Below are positions 12,201 through 23,700 of a stretch of 64,000 bases of DNA, piece after piece. The notes under the pieces were generated by a model. That model had not been told where the DNA came from. It made no database searches and saw nothing but the letters and a program-made list of their open reading frames with translations. Within the stretch, counting starts at the first letter, position 1. Every line of letters begins with the position of its first letter. Origin of the DNA: Erythroxylum novogranatense (Eukaryota; Streptophyta; Magnoliopsida; Malpighiales; Erythroxylaceae); the NCBI GenBank assembly GCA_029891385.1, contig CM057235.1, positions 19,709,120 to 19,773,119 on the forward strand, written 5' to 3'. Made by a program: the position numbers and the translations under genes.

Positions 12201-13175
12201 TCTTGACTTGAAACTGACCTTTAGGTAGTCTTTTCCTTTGCTGGAACCCCTGCAAAGAATTACAAACATGGTTAGTGGCTCCTAAATTTAATATCCAAGA
12301 AGTAGATAAATCTGCCACATTTCTAGTTCCTAACAAACTTAGGAAGCCCATACCTTGTTTGTGTTTGAGGGACTCTAGGTAGACTAGACAGTTTCTTTTC
12401 CAGTGGCTCATCTCATCACAGTGGAAACACTTTCTTTTGATGTTCTCTTTGGCCTTCTTTTTCATGGATTTGGCCTTGACCCCTGTTTGGGCCTTTTTTT
12501 TCATTGGACCCTTCTTCTTTTCCTTGCCCTTACCCTTGGTCTTAGAAGAAGAAGCTACATTAGCTTCTAGCCCATGAGCCTTAATATTCAATATCTCCTT
12601 CGTGCTCTGGAGGGTATTCATCAACTCACTCAAGGTGTAATCCTTGCTGTTGAGCTCATAGTCCAAATTAAACTGCTGAAAAGAAGAGTTTAAGCTATTG
12701 ATGATAATAATTATCTGCGTGTCTGCATCCATATCCGCCCCAAGCATCTCAGCCTCAGTGACCGCAGAGATTACCTTCATCATGTAATCCCGCACCGGTT
12801 CACCAGGTTTCTGTCTGAGATATGAAAGGTTTGGATAGCTTTCACTCTTGCAGACCTAGTTCTCACACCAAACATCTCATGTAGGTGATGGACCATTGTA
12901 CTAGCAGTTTTCATACAAGTAATTTGCTTTTGCAACATGCCGCTGACAGAAGCTAGAATATAACACTTAGTAGTCTTGTTAGCATTCTGCCAATGCTCAT
13001 GTTGTTGGACTTGCTTAGGAGTTGAATCTCCACTTGGAGGTGTAGGCTCATTTTCAGTTAACACCCGTGAAATACGTTCATATTGAAGAACAATGTCAAG
13101 GTTACGTCTCCAATCATTAAAATTGTCTCCGTTTTCCAATTTGTTATTAGTCAAGAGCAAGGTGAGTGGATTCAT
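9218..13175 (-). pseudogene. Copia gag-pol polyprotein, disabled
   Basis: In element order (minus strand) gag starts at 13175 with MNPLTLLLTNNKLENGDNF. A CCHC zinc knuckle (CFHCDEMSHWKRNC, near 12380-12425) follows, then the protease with WILNLGATNHVCNS, where the usual Asp-Ser/Thr-Gly active site reads Asn-Leu-Gly. Integrase has the His and Cys residues of LWHLRMGHI and CESCIEGK and the core motifs DVCGPM, FIDDYSR and PQQNGVAERRNRT. Reverse transcriptase has KARLVAKGYTQ, MDIKNAFLNG and YVDDILL, and RNase H ends with AAKHIELNYHLIRE near 9395. Defects seen are a frameshift near 12800, TGA in place of Trp at 10465-10467 and 10141-10143, and a one-base deletion near 9495. The altered protease site alone would probably block processing. 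Confidence 0.92.
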
Positions 13176-14665
13176 TTTGTGGTTGATTATGTCTGAAAAT
13201 ATAAATTATTAAAACATGAGCATACTAGTCAACAATTTATGGAACTTTGTATAAAATCATGATGCATGTATGCATGATGATAGATTTAACAAAACTAAAA
13301 AAAATTAAAACATTATACGACGGTTATTTTTCTTATCTATAACAGACTAAGTGATGGTGGACCATCTTATCCATTAAAAGAAAATCTGGGACCCTACCAC
13401 TCAAAAACTACCAAGCATCTCATGCCCAATTTTTTAAGAAGCGTCTTAATTCGGTCCATACTTTTACTAACAGAGCTACAGTAGGCAGTTTATTGATAAA
13501 AAATGTTGAGTGTTTAACCATTTGATTCATTCACTAAAGATACCTACAAACCATGCCTCGGTGGGAGGTCACATTTGCTATCATTAAGTAGACTTATCCT
13601 TAAGAAGACCCAAACCATGCAAGATCTAGGATCCATGCCCTCCGATGGGGAGTAACACTTCACCACATGCAAACGGGCCATCATTTGGAGACTGTGGACT
13701 CTCACAGGAGCATCCTCTCCCACTCAATCTTTTTGGGCTTTAAGTTTTAAATACCATCTTGTCTAGATGCAATTTATTATCCATCCTATATTGTTTCATT
13801 ATATATCTCATACATAATGAATGCATGGCAAAGCCTAGGGTTGGCAATTTTTTAAATGACATGCAATCACATGATATCACATATTATAAGCATTCATTTC
13901 TCCATTCATCACATGAACTAATAAAGCCACATTTGATTGTCCATCCTAGAAAAATTAAATAATTACAAGCCTTTTATGCCCAAAGTATTCTTCTTGGGCT
14001 TGGATCTTCCGCTTCGAACTCTCACAAACATGATCCGGCCCATTCGGTAAACAAAATGTAATGGTATATATGAAAATCGAATTTTGTCACTTTGAAAAAT
14101 AAGATTCCAGCACCAGATTTTTAGAAAACCAAATCTTTGTTTTGACAAAAAATTCCAGCACTAGTTTTCATTAAAACCGAAGCTCATTTCATGAAAATAA
14201 AAAAACTAGCACTTAGTATTTTAGTAAAACCGAAATTTGATTCTTTGAAACAAAAATCCAGCACTTATTTTTACAATAAAAATCGAAAAGTGATCCATTT
14301 AAACAAAATTCCAGCAACTATGTTTTCACAAAACTTATGCCAATACACAAAAGGATACACCGAAAAATTTACCTTTCCATTTCTTCAATCCATGGCTACT
14401 CCATCTTCATCATTACATCAATTTGTACATTACAAAATCAAAGAAAATAGAAAAAAGAAACCAAGGAGGAAACATGGTGATGATAGACCACCCTCCTTGT
14501 TACAACCAATGAAGAAATCTTACAAAGTAAATTTAACTTCTATGGACAACCAAAAGAGCTAACATACACCATGTATATTTCTATCACATAAAAATATGCA
14601 GCATACACAAAAAGATTGCCAACCCATGCATCCAATATATAGGAACCAAATCATGCATTAAAATC
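13176..14665 (-). other. 5' leader of the copia element
   Basis: About 1.5 kb lies between the primer-binding site and the gag start, which is long for a copia leader. The part at 14100-14330 has several near-copies of a motif with AAATTCCAGCACT and AAAACCGAA, spaced about 45-55 bases apart. I see no gene in it. Confidence 0.6.
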
Positions 14666-14677
14666 GGCTCGATACCA
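14666..14677 (-). other. Primer-binding site of the copia element
   Basis: On the minus strand TGGTATCGAGCC lies two bases inside the 5' LTR. It is a near match to the initiator-methionine tRNA site TGGTATCAGAGC used by plant copia elements. Confidence 0.75.
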
Positions 14678-14679
14678 AT

Positions 14680-16564
14680 TGTTGGATCGGAAAAGAAAAC
14701 ATGCTTTGTTTGGAAAACGGTAGATTTCAAAACTTTTAAGAAATCATTACTTGCAGCGGAAGCAAAAAATCCAAATCAACATATCAATCCATACATGATA
14801 TGGTATAAGGATAATAAAATATAAACAAGATCAGGAGTATTACCGACTCCTTCGCCATGACTTTAAATCCTCATTGCGCTATCCTCTCCTTCTTCGTATC
14901 CAAATCATTTGCCTTTGACTCTTTCCTTTAGCAATCTACTTTCTCCTTGTTGTAGTATCCTCAACCAATTAGATTTACCACCTGTTCTTCAAGGACAATT
15001 AGGTTAACAAAATCCTTTGGTGGGAAAGGAGAAGAAATGTTTGGAGGAGATTTTCTTAGAAGAAGAAGCAAAATTGAAACTCTTTCAATTGGTATTTTCG
15101 ATTCTCTCTTTCATGAAAGGAGAGAAGGTGTAAAGAACATGCAAGAACTCTTTCTTGCCTACCAATTTCGTATATGCATGGATGGAAGGAGAGAGAGGCA
15201 TCAAATGCATCACTTCTTTCATTAATCACTCATAAAATAACCAATAAATGAGATTATTTTCATTTATCTTTATGATGGCTATTTGAAAAGACCATAACCT
15301 AAAATTTAATACCCAATTTCAGTTTTGCCAAGAATAAAGAAGGAAGATGGTCCATCTAATGTACATCTTTCATCTTTAATCTAATGAATGCAAATAGGTT
15401 ACAAGCCAACATTAAAAGACAACCATTAAACCATTTAATGGTAAGTTCATAACTCCATTTAATGATGATTAACCATAATAAAGACCATCTTTATTTAGCA
15501 TTTTAATTTCAAATATGTGGTTACACATTTAACCTAGGAATAACCGAAATTGCTATTTTCTTCTTAAAAAAATTGTTTTAATATAATTAATCTAATTAAT
15601 TACATTAAACCAAAAACCAAGCCCATTACTAAATGTCATTCCACTAAAGACAATTAGTTGAACTCTTGAATTATTAAATATTATGAGAATATGTCCAATT
15701 GCAAACCCTATTTAGAACCTTATTATAGCCATCCGCAAAACAAAGGGTAAAATTACTATTTTGCCCTTATGTTGGTTTTTCCTTCTAGATCTCTCATTTT
15801 ACTTTATATGGTGATTAAGACATAAGATCTCATATCAGTGTTAAGACTTGATGGGTAGCTAGTCCATCAAACTACTGGCGCCAGTTTAATCACCAAATCT
15901 CCTTAAAACATCTAGAAGAGATGATAACACTATAAACTCTTTATTTGAGTGAATGTTCCCAGATACATGTTTCAATTAATAATTCCAACATGTAGACACT
16001 GGATTAATACTCTGTAAAAATCCATTCCGATCATATCAAGAATTATAATGAAACATATATAAGTTCACCACTCATCAAGATTATGGTTCATAATAAGCGA
16101 ATGCTTAAGTTGTATGTTTTAAGATTAAAGTAACGACCCGCTTTATTCTTGAAAACATACTTGATTCCAGATTCATTTAATAGTGCCATTATCGATGGTC
16201 AACTACTATCATGATATGAAACTCATCATTCCCTTGAAGTAAACTCCTTTACTTATATGGAGATAAATCGCAACACTACAGTCTAAACCATAATTAAGCG
16301 ACCAACTTGATTATTCAATTGTGAATCAATTAATTCAGATTCTAATAATATACATGTTTCTCATACATCTCTATGTATATGTATATTACTTACAAAAGAA
16401 TCTTGGTACCTTATGACCAGATATATAATGCTCATACAGATAAAACCAAACTCTTTTATTTCATTTATAATAAATATTTTCATTACAAAACTGTAACTGA
16501 AGAAGATAAAGTTACATGTAAATACACTTGCTTTCCAGGGCACTATATTTACATAACTCCAACA
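14680..16564 (-). repeat. 5' LTR of the copia element (1885 bp, internal deletion)
   Basis: It starts TGTTGGATCGG and ends CCAACA. Compared with the left LTR it lacks 200 bp. The junction holds a single ACTAAATGT (15628-15636) where the left LTR has two, at 8069-8077 and 8269-8277. Confidence 0.93.
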
Positions 16565-16569
16565 CACAT

Positions 16570-18757
16570 ACATTCTCCAGGTTCCATCTTTCTTAGGCAC
16601 CAGCAACGCTGGCACCACACATGAGCTCAAGCTTTCACTCACATGTCCCTTTTCTAGTAACTAATTCACCTGCTTTTGAAGCTCCTTTGTCTCCTTAGGA
16701 TTACTCCTATAAGCTGAGTGGTTTGGAATTTGAGCTCTAGGCATAAAATCAATCTAGCGCACCATGCCTCTTAAGGGTGGCAATCCCTTGGGAATCTCCT
16801 CAGGAAAGACATCTAAATATTCCTACAAAAGAGAAGCAAAAATACTAGGCAAAGCTTCAAGAGGCTTAGTGTTAGAAACTAAACACTCTCTATATCTCAC
16901 CACTACCATTACTCTCTTCTCTCTAGTAACTCTCCTCAAGTCTTTTCCTTTAGCAAACAAGCTCACATTTCTCTCTTTCTTTTCTTTCTTCTTTTCTCTC
17001 TCTGAGCTCTTCTCTCCTACACATCCCACTTTCTTTTCCTCATTTGTGAAGTCACTCACCATTGGGTCAAACTCATTTTTCTTTTGGGCTTCTTTTCAAT
17101 CTTCACTTTTTTTGTTCTCACAACCTGAACCATCCTCACTTTTACTTGCTTTTATCTAATCCAAGTATAATTCATGAGGTGATAAAGGTAGTAGAATAAA
17201 ATTCCTACCCTTAAATTTAAAGGAGTACCATTGGTATACCCATCATGTGCTACCCTCCTGTCAAACTGTCAAGATCTCCCAAGTAACATATGACCAACCT
17301 CCATTGGTATCACATCACATAACACCTCATCCTCATATCTCCCTACTGAAAATGACACTATAACTTGCCTAGTCACCTTCACACCAACATTATCATTGAA
17401 CCACTGTAAATTGTATGGCTCTAGATGTTTCCTACATGTCAAACCCAATTTTTGTACCATAGTCCAACTAGCTGCATTAGTGTAACTACCCCTATCAATG
17501 ATCAAATTGCATACTTTCCCACCAACTAAACACCTCGTATGGAAAAGCTTCTCTCACTGATCTACAACCTCATATGTGGCCCTAGTACTCAATACCCTCC
17601 TAACTACTGGTGCTTCCCCTGTAACAGCTCTCTCAACTTAACTATCATCCTCAAAATCATTATCCTCCGAATCAATCATCCCATTACCTCTCATACTCAT
17701 GACTTTATTATTTGGACATTAATATGCAATATAGCCAGTACCCAAACACCTAAAACATTTAATGTTAAAATTCTTACTAAAAGAAGCTTGGGTGTTAGGT
17801 GTACCTTTAGGATCAAACCCTACATTCGGCCTTTTAGGTGTCTCGTTAAAGTCCATCTCTTTGTCTTTTGACTTCTCCTCTCTCTTGGGCCATTTTGAAC
17901 TCTATGATTGGCTTGAATTTGACCCACTCCTTACTGCCACTTTATCTTTGGTTTGTTTCTCCACCTTCATGGCTATATTCACTATGTCCTCAATCTCTAA
18001 GTATTGTTACAACTCCACAACATTGGATATCTCCCTATTGAGTCCACTAAAAAATCTGACCATTGGGTCTTCCTCTATGTTGGCTAGGATCATAGCCACC
18101 TCTATCTCCTTGTGATAGTCCTCCACTAATATAGTCCCTTGAGTGAGTCTCTGAAGTTTCTGGTGCATCTCCCCATAATAGTAAGAAGGCACAAATCGTT
18201 TCCTCATTCATGCCTTCATATCGTCCCAAGAAGTAATTGGCATCTTTCCATTTCTCCTCCTAGATGTAACCAACTGATCCTACCATATTATTGCATAATC
18301 TGTGAATTCAACATCGGCAAGTTTTACCTTTTTATCTTCAGAAAAATTGTGGCACTCAAAAACCACATCTACCTTCTTTTCCCACTCCAGGTAAGCCTCT
18401 GCATCATTCCTTTACTTGAAGGCTATGATCTGCATCTTGATAGATTTAAGGTCTCCATCTCTCCTGTTAAATGGCTCAACTCTTCGAACTCTCCTAGGTC
18501 TGTGTACCTCAAACTCCTCCTCCTCCTCAAAATTATCCTCCTCTGGCTCATACCGAGGTGGTGGTTACTGCTGGTATACACCTACACACATCCCCTAAAG
18601 TTCCTTGCATCTCCCTTTGTCTAAGCTCATCCATCTATCCCATAATCTCAGTTAAGGCTAGATTGAACCTCTCAAATTGTTACTGCATAACTCTCAAAGT
18701 GAAAGCGATGTTTGCATCTCTCCCTTGATTGTTATTATTACTACCTCCCTATGACAT
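16570..18757 (-). pseudogene. Ty3/gypsy gag, protease and start of reverse transcriptase
   Basis: This is the 5' half of the gypsy polyprotein on the minus strand. Gag appears to start at 18757 (ATG, then a TAG at the third codon). The gag core near 18007-18207 reads MRKRFVPSYYYGEMHQKLQRL with VEDYHKE and FFSGLNREI. The retroviral-type protease at 17269-17505 begins IIDRGSYTNAAS and ends VGHMLLGRS, where relatives usually have a Gly in place of the Arg. Reverse transcriptase starts with [19 protein letters not shown] and stops at the CACAT target duplication. Several stops and frame changes show that it is dead. The low-complexity part near 16900-17160 encodes the variable linker. Confidence 0.85.
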
Positions 18758-19339
18758 TGTAGATAAAATTATATACCTGCAAAACAAGGTTAGTAATAAA
18801 CAACCTCACACACTCTTTTATGTGTTTTATTCAAATGACGTCACTTCCTTCGTGTTTAAATCACGACAATAACTCTCTCAAAAAAGCTCACACACTCTTG
18901 CCTTTTACCACTCAATCCCCTTTGAAATTCAACTCACCACTTGGAACCAATTCTCAACTGATCAAAAGAATCAAAAGGGTGTGAAAATTTCAAACTAACT
19001 AGTAAGTACGAGTATGATGAAACAAAAAAACAAAAAAAATTGGTGTTTCTATACTTTTCTTCATATTTTTCGAATTTGTTTGAACTTTTTTCAGAGTTTT
19101 TTTGAACATTTTTTCTAATTTTCCAGAATTTTTTTTGGACTTTTTTAATATAGGTCAAAAATTTCAACAAAAAACTAAGAAGAATAATTAAAAACCAAGC
19201 CAAAATAAGAACAAGAAAAAAGATTGAAACCCTAGGCCGAAAGTTAATTCACACAGGAATTGATAAACCGACAATAATTGGAAGGTGATGGGCGGCGGTT
19301 TCTTGAATTCTGATGAAGTTGAATAAGAATTCTCTTCCA

Positions 19340-19354
19340 CACTAAAGCTTTGAT
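19340..19354 (-). other. Primer-binding site of the gypsy element
   Basis: On the minus strand the sequence after the LTR stub reads TTTGGTATCAAAGC, a near match to the initiator-methionine tRNA site. It fixes the U5 end of the adjoining LTR stub at about 19355. Confidence 0.7.
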
Positions 19355-19471
19355 ACCAAATAACGCACACACACGGAATTGAAAGATTGAAAAGTTCGGA
19401 TTCAAGGAAAGAAGAATAGGATATATTCAAAATTAACTAAAATTAAATCTGATATGTAGGGTTTCAAATTT
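19355..19471 (-). repeat. Truncated LTR stub of the gypsy element
   Basis: It matches 3994 to about 4112 in the same orientation, then breaks off after GTTTCAAATTT. The sequence then jumps to a piece of the pol tail. Only the U5-side 117 bp of the expected 5' LTR is present. Confidence 0.8.
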
Positions 19472-19472
19472 A

Positions 19473-20338
19473 ATGACAAGCTCGCCCCCGTCACGCATGC
19501 CATCTCCATGGTGATCCTTACTCTTGCTTACATAAGTCCCTCCCTCCTTAAGAAGATTCGTCCTTATGTGAGTAAGAGTAAGGACTATCATAGAGATGGC
19601 GTGCGTCACAGGGACGAGCTTGTCATTCTAGTTAGACCTATGTCTAAAGCTAAGATTGAGAGACTCAAAGAGGCTCTCTATGCACATGTGGACCAATTTA
19701 TGGAGAGGATGAAGTGCACCAAGCCTATTAGAGGAGAGTTATCTTAATCACAACCCAAATTGATTCATTTATCTCAAATCTTTAGATTTGACTCACTTGG
19801 GACTTAAAGAGCATTGTATTGGGCTACGCATCATCACTTAAGCCCAATAGGAGGGTGCACCATTTATTAGACTTAGGAGCGCGTTGGATCAGGCCTAGGC
19901 ATTTTTTATTATTCTATTTTAGGCTTGTTTTAAGTTATATTTATTTTGGAATTTTATGTATTATTTAGCCCAAGTCTTTTATTATTTAGCCTAGGTATAA
20001 ATACCCTCTTTAGGGTTCGAGAAAGATAACTTTTGATCAGATTATTTTCTTGTGTTCCACTGACTATATTGAGAGGAGAACCCCTCTTGTTCTTGTCAAC
20101 TTAGGAATTAAACATCATTTATCAATTGAATCAGATTGTGACGTGATTTTGATCTTAAACAACTTTTTTGGTTTGTTCTTTACCCGTTATCTAGGTTGCT
20201 CGAGACAAGTTCCTTGTGAGGTCTAGTAGATAAATTTGAAACTTTGTGTATCGGATTTAATTTTAGTTAATTTTGAATTATCCTCTTCTTCTTTCCATGA
20301 ATCCAAACTTTTCAATCTTTCAATTCCGTGTGTGCGTG
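19473..20338 (+). repeat. Fold-back: hairpin of the pol tail followed by an inverted LTR
   Basis: Two 64-base arms (19473-19536 and 19563-19626) are inverted copies of each other around a 26-base loop. The left arm and loop are collinear with pol tail sequence at about 4714-4803. From 19563 on the strand is reversed: the rest of the pol tail (VRPMSKAKIERLKEALYAHV, stop at 19745-19747) and then a full LTR run in plus orientation to 20338. The LTR has TATAAATA at 19996-20003. Confidence 0.85.
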
Positions 20339-20343
20339 TTAGT

Positions 20344-20475
20344 AAGCGAATCAACTAATTGATTTGAAGCGTGCATAGAGAGAGATGTGAATCTATTTGT
20401 AAGACACTTAACTAAGTACAAAACATATGAAAGAAAAAATTAGAAAACAAGTAAACTACTCTAAATATTATTATG
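20344..20475. other. Gene-free spacer
   Basis: AT-rich sequence just beyond the TTAGT target duplication. I see nothing in it. Confidence 0.5.
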
Positions 20476-20655
20476 GTTTGATTTTAGGAGTTATATGGCA
20501 CACCTGCTATAGTTCTATCACGTAACACACGACCTTCATTTTCTTCTTCTAAAGTCATGATGTCATCTATATATGGATGTCTCCCAAACCATAAGACATC
20601 ATATGTTACATGATACAACTTGGCAGATGTTGTACTGTATAACTCCTAATCAAAC
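20476..20655. repeat. 180-bp imperfect hairpin
   Basis: The left arm begins GTTTGATTTTAGGAGTTATA. The right arm, read on the minus strand from 20655, begins GTTTGATTAGGAGTTATA. Pairing with mismatches continues for about 50 bases per arm (for example ATCACGTAACACACGA against ATCATGTAACATATGA), and about 75 bases form the loop. It could be a small MITE or a microRNA-type precursor. No transposase or known mature microRNA is recognised. Confidence 0.65.
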
Positions 20656-21556
20656 TACAAGATGTTGTTTGTCTATTCTTCTCTAAAAACATAACAAAGA
20701 ATGATTTCTGCAGTGCAAGTAAACAAAAAACCTTAGAGGATATATTATAGTTTTTAAAAAGTAAGAACTAAGTGAAAAAGGTTTGAAAGGCAAGAGTTGC
20801 GGTGCAATTAACCAAAATGAGATATTCTCTTTAAATATCCACAAACTTTTTGGTAACAAGATAATGATTAAAGGTTGGTTTGTATAGAAATTGAGCTAAC
20901 TTGTTGACAACATAGCTAATATCTATTCTTACGAGTGAGAGATGATGAAGAGAGACAATTACTTATCAATACTTACTTGAATCACGATTATAAGAGTCAT
21001 CATCTATCTTAAATATTATAGACAGAGAGACTGAGATGCTAACCTCTTCAGATTTTAGCATTTGAGTGTATTTTAAGAGATCAAGGATAAGCTATTGTTG
21101 AGATAAAATAAATTATTAGATGATTTGAGTGGTTTCAATAGTTAGGAGGTAGCCAAGTTGGTCAATATCTTTAAGAGAGAATTGATTGGAAAAATTTTGT
21201 GTGGGAGAGAAAGGGATGAGACACTAAGTGTCATATTTCTAGAGAGATATAAATCCTTCATTCATGAAATCAAGTCCATGAGGGTACTTATTAGCTTGGA
21301 TAAATAAGATAGATTTAGTTTATAAGAGAGAAGGTGAATAACTAATGAGTTGAAAAATATTTTTTGATTCATGGGTGTCACTTTAGGAACTAGTGATAAT
21401 ACATGATGATTAAACCAACTGATGTGTAAGGAAAGTGTTGATTTTAAGAGGTTAGAGTTTAGCGTTATTGTTATCTAATATAAGTGAGAATGTGACATCA
21501 AGTATAAAATAAGTGTGATATGAAGAGAGTGAGCCACTTACCTATGTTAAAGTATA
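20656..21556. other. Gene-free AT-rich stretch
   Basis: No ORF or RNA gene is supported. The strand is purine-rich and could be old transposon sequence. Confidence 0.45.
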
Positions 21557-21904
21557 TTAAAAGGCAACCATGAAAGGAGATGAAATAAAGACTACTTTTA
21601 GAGTACTTATTAAATTTGGAATGGTGGTTAGATTTGAGGTAAGAATGTTAAAGAGAAAGTTGACAATAGAGTCACGACCATCATTAATGGAAGTTTTAAC
21701 TTGATTGAAGTTTTTATTTAGAAATATACTTTAAAAGGCAACCTTGAAAGGAGATGAAATAAAGACTACTTCTAGAGTACTTATTAAATTTGGAATGGTG
21801 GTTAGATTTGAGTTAAGAATGTTAAAGAGAAAGTTGACAATAGAGTCACGACCATCATTGATAGAAGTTTTAGCTTGATTGAAGTTTTTATTTAGAAATA
21901 TAAA
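21557..21904. repeat. Tandem duplication, period 174 bp
   Basis: Two near-identical copies lie side by side (about 21557-21730 and 21731-21904). Both contain AAGGCAACC, GAAAGGAGATGAAATAAAGA, TTGACAATAGAGTCACGACC and TTGATTGAAGTTTTTATTTA. They differ at only a few bases, so the duplication is recent compared with the surrounding DNA. No coding potential is clear. Confidence 0.85.
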
Positions 21905-22137
21905 AAGAGACTTAAAAAAGAAGATTTGGTTGATGATGCTTAAATTTGAATTAGACTTGGTTTTATACAGGAATACATTCAAAAAGACTATTTATTTAAG
22001 GTTGAAGATGTGATTTGAGAAATTATCATAATAAAAAGGAATTATACGATAAAGAGAAATCAATTTATAAGATTGACCTTACATTTTACATTATGTTTCA
22101 ATATAAAATTGTTTTTAAAATTCAATGCATTTTAAAT

Positions 22138-22176
<39 letters not shown>

Positions 22177-23700
22177 TAAGAGTTATATATTTGATTAATA
22201 TGAGTTGATAAAAATCAATTTACGTAAAAATTTCTTTTAAGTTGAATGAAAGAAGTGATCAATACATTAATTTTATAATTGAGAAGATATAGCAAATAAG
22301 ATTAATGATAAAAAGGATGCTTAGCCATAGTGTTAGCAATAGATTAGACTAGGTCAATCATATGGTTGCTCAGGTTTAGTCGAATCCTCCTACAGACAGA
22401 TTAATTTGACCCGAATCCTAATTGAATCTAACTTATATCACTTGAGTCTGACACTAAATGAGTTTTGGATAGCTTGAAACTCAGTTGAAGCCTAAATAAT
22501 TTAACTCTCAACTTAACTCGACTTATCAAAGATTTGATCGATGATGACCCCTCTTTAATGTTTTTATCACTAAAGATCTATAATCCAACCCATGAAAACA
22601 AGAAGACAATACTAACATACAACATGAAAACTTCTTCCTCAAACTATGGTGAATTATATATATAACCTAGTTTCAGGTCAAGTCTATAAGCCTGAGTTAG
22701 GGACTATTCCAAAACTCCAAAATTTTAAAAAGATAAATTTGACTCAAAGTCCGATCAATTTAGACATGCTGACATGAATCATTTGGCCATCTCTACTAAA
22801 TTATATAATTTAAGTTGTGACCCTTAATCAAACATGTTTTTGTGTTCAAATCTTTGAAAATAAAATAACTGGAAAGAATTTAATTGAATTATTATTTTAT
22901 TTATATTATTTAGATAAAAAACTAAATTCTTTTCTATGATAATACATCACTCATTTATTATTCATCCATTATTACTACTACCGATAACCAATCATTTATT
23001 TATTCTCCTATAATTTTTTTATATTCAAATAGAGTTTAAAAATAAAATATGTATTTGAATTATGTTCTAAACTTCTCTTTCTCTCTTATATATTCATATG
23101 TTTTGTTATAGTAAACTATAAAGAATATTCTCTTATTTTTTGTATCATACTAAATAATGTAGTGCATGTATTTTTTAATTAAAATTTCAAATGAGAAAAC
23201 AAACTGAATATGGGCTCGTCTCGAGGAGAGTAGATGCACTGTTCTCAGTCTGCTGTGCCCCATGTGCCTCCCAACCATCCAACTTATTGTAATGGATGGT
23301 TAGGATTTATCCAAATATAGGACACATCAGATTTTACGCTCGTCTTGAAGGAGAGGACACGTTGATAACAGTGAAATGCGCGTGGGTATGAACATGGTAT
23401 GGGAAATGCGAAGGAAGGAATTGAAGTCAGATTTACGGCTCCCACAAAAGTGGAGGTCGTACTAAACCTCAAAAACACTTGCTTTATGACGCCATACGGA
23501 AGTTAAACGACTACCGTTTTTAAAATTTTTATAAAAACTGTATAATATATTAATATAGGCTATTTTGCAATTTTTAAAAATTTTAGGGACTATTTCATAA
23601 ATTTTAAAAAATTGAACAGATTCCGTATAACCGATAATCTGATAGCCCGCTTCTAGAGCTCAATCCGATACCGAACCTGATACGGTATTCATAACATTAA
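21905..23700. other. Gene-free stretch with a (TA)n tract
   Basis: An uninterrupted TA dinucleotide run sits at about 22140-22171. The part at 23210-23480 is richer in GC and looks like single-copy DNA, but I find no exon in it. A short hairpin (AACCATCC against GGATGGTT) lies near 23273-23302. Confidence 0.55.

Larger units (their letters stand above)
7117..16564 (-). mobile_element. Ty1/copia LTR retrotransposon inserted in the gypsy reverse transcriptase
   Basis: The element is 9448 bp and lies on the minus strand. It begins TGTTGGATCGG and ends ATAACTCCAACA. The five-base target duplication CACAT is present at 7112-7116 and 16565-16569. Removing the element and one CACAT rejoins the gypsy reverse transcriptase motif [14 protein letters not shown] with CRAINKIT. 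Long LTRs (2087 and 1885 bp) bracket a leader, a gag-pol region, a primer-binding site and a polypurine tract. Gag-pol carries frameshifts and stops. The long LTRs and domain order fit the Tork/Angela side of copia elements, but I cannot fix the lineage. Confidence 0.95.
3994..20338 (-). mobile_element. Decayed Ty3/gypsy retrotransposon with a fold-back right end, split by a nested copia element
   Basis: The element is on the minus strand. From left to right it holds an LTR (3994 to about 4530), the pol tail, integrase, RNase H and part of reverse transcriptase (to 7116), an inserted copia element (7117-16564), the rest of reverse transcriptase, protease and gag (16570-18757), a leader with primer-binding site, a 117-bp LTR stub (19355-19471) and an inverted copy of pol tail plus LTR (19473-20338). 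TTAGT flanks both outer ends (3989-3993 and 20339-20343), which suggests a single integration event. Both outer ends are the same terminus of the LTR, which is abnormal. The LTR inner boundary is not certain. The coding parts carry stops and frameshifts. Confidence 0.8.

Noticed and set aside
15037..15225. Small open frame in the copia LTR, with a broken counterpart near 7480-7690
   Set aside because: The reading frame is not kept between the sister LTRs and the product resembles nothing known. It lies in LTR sequence.
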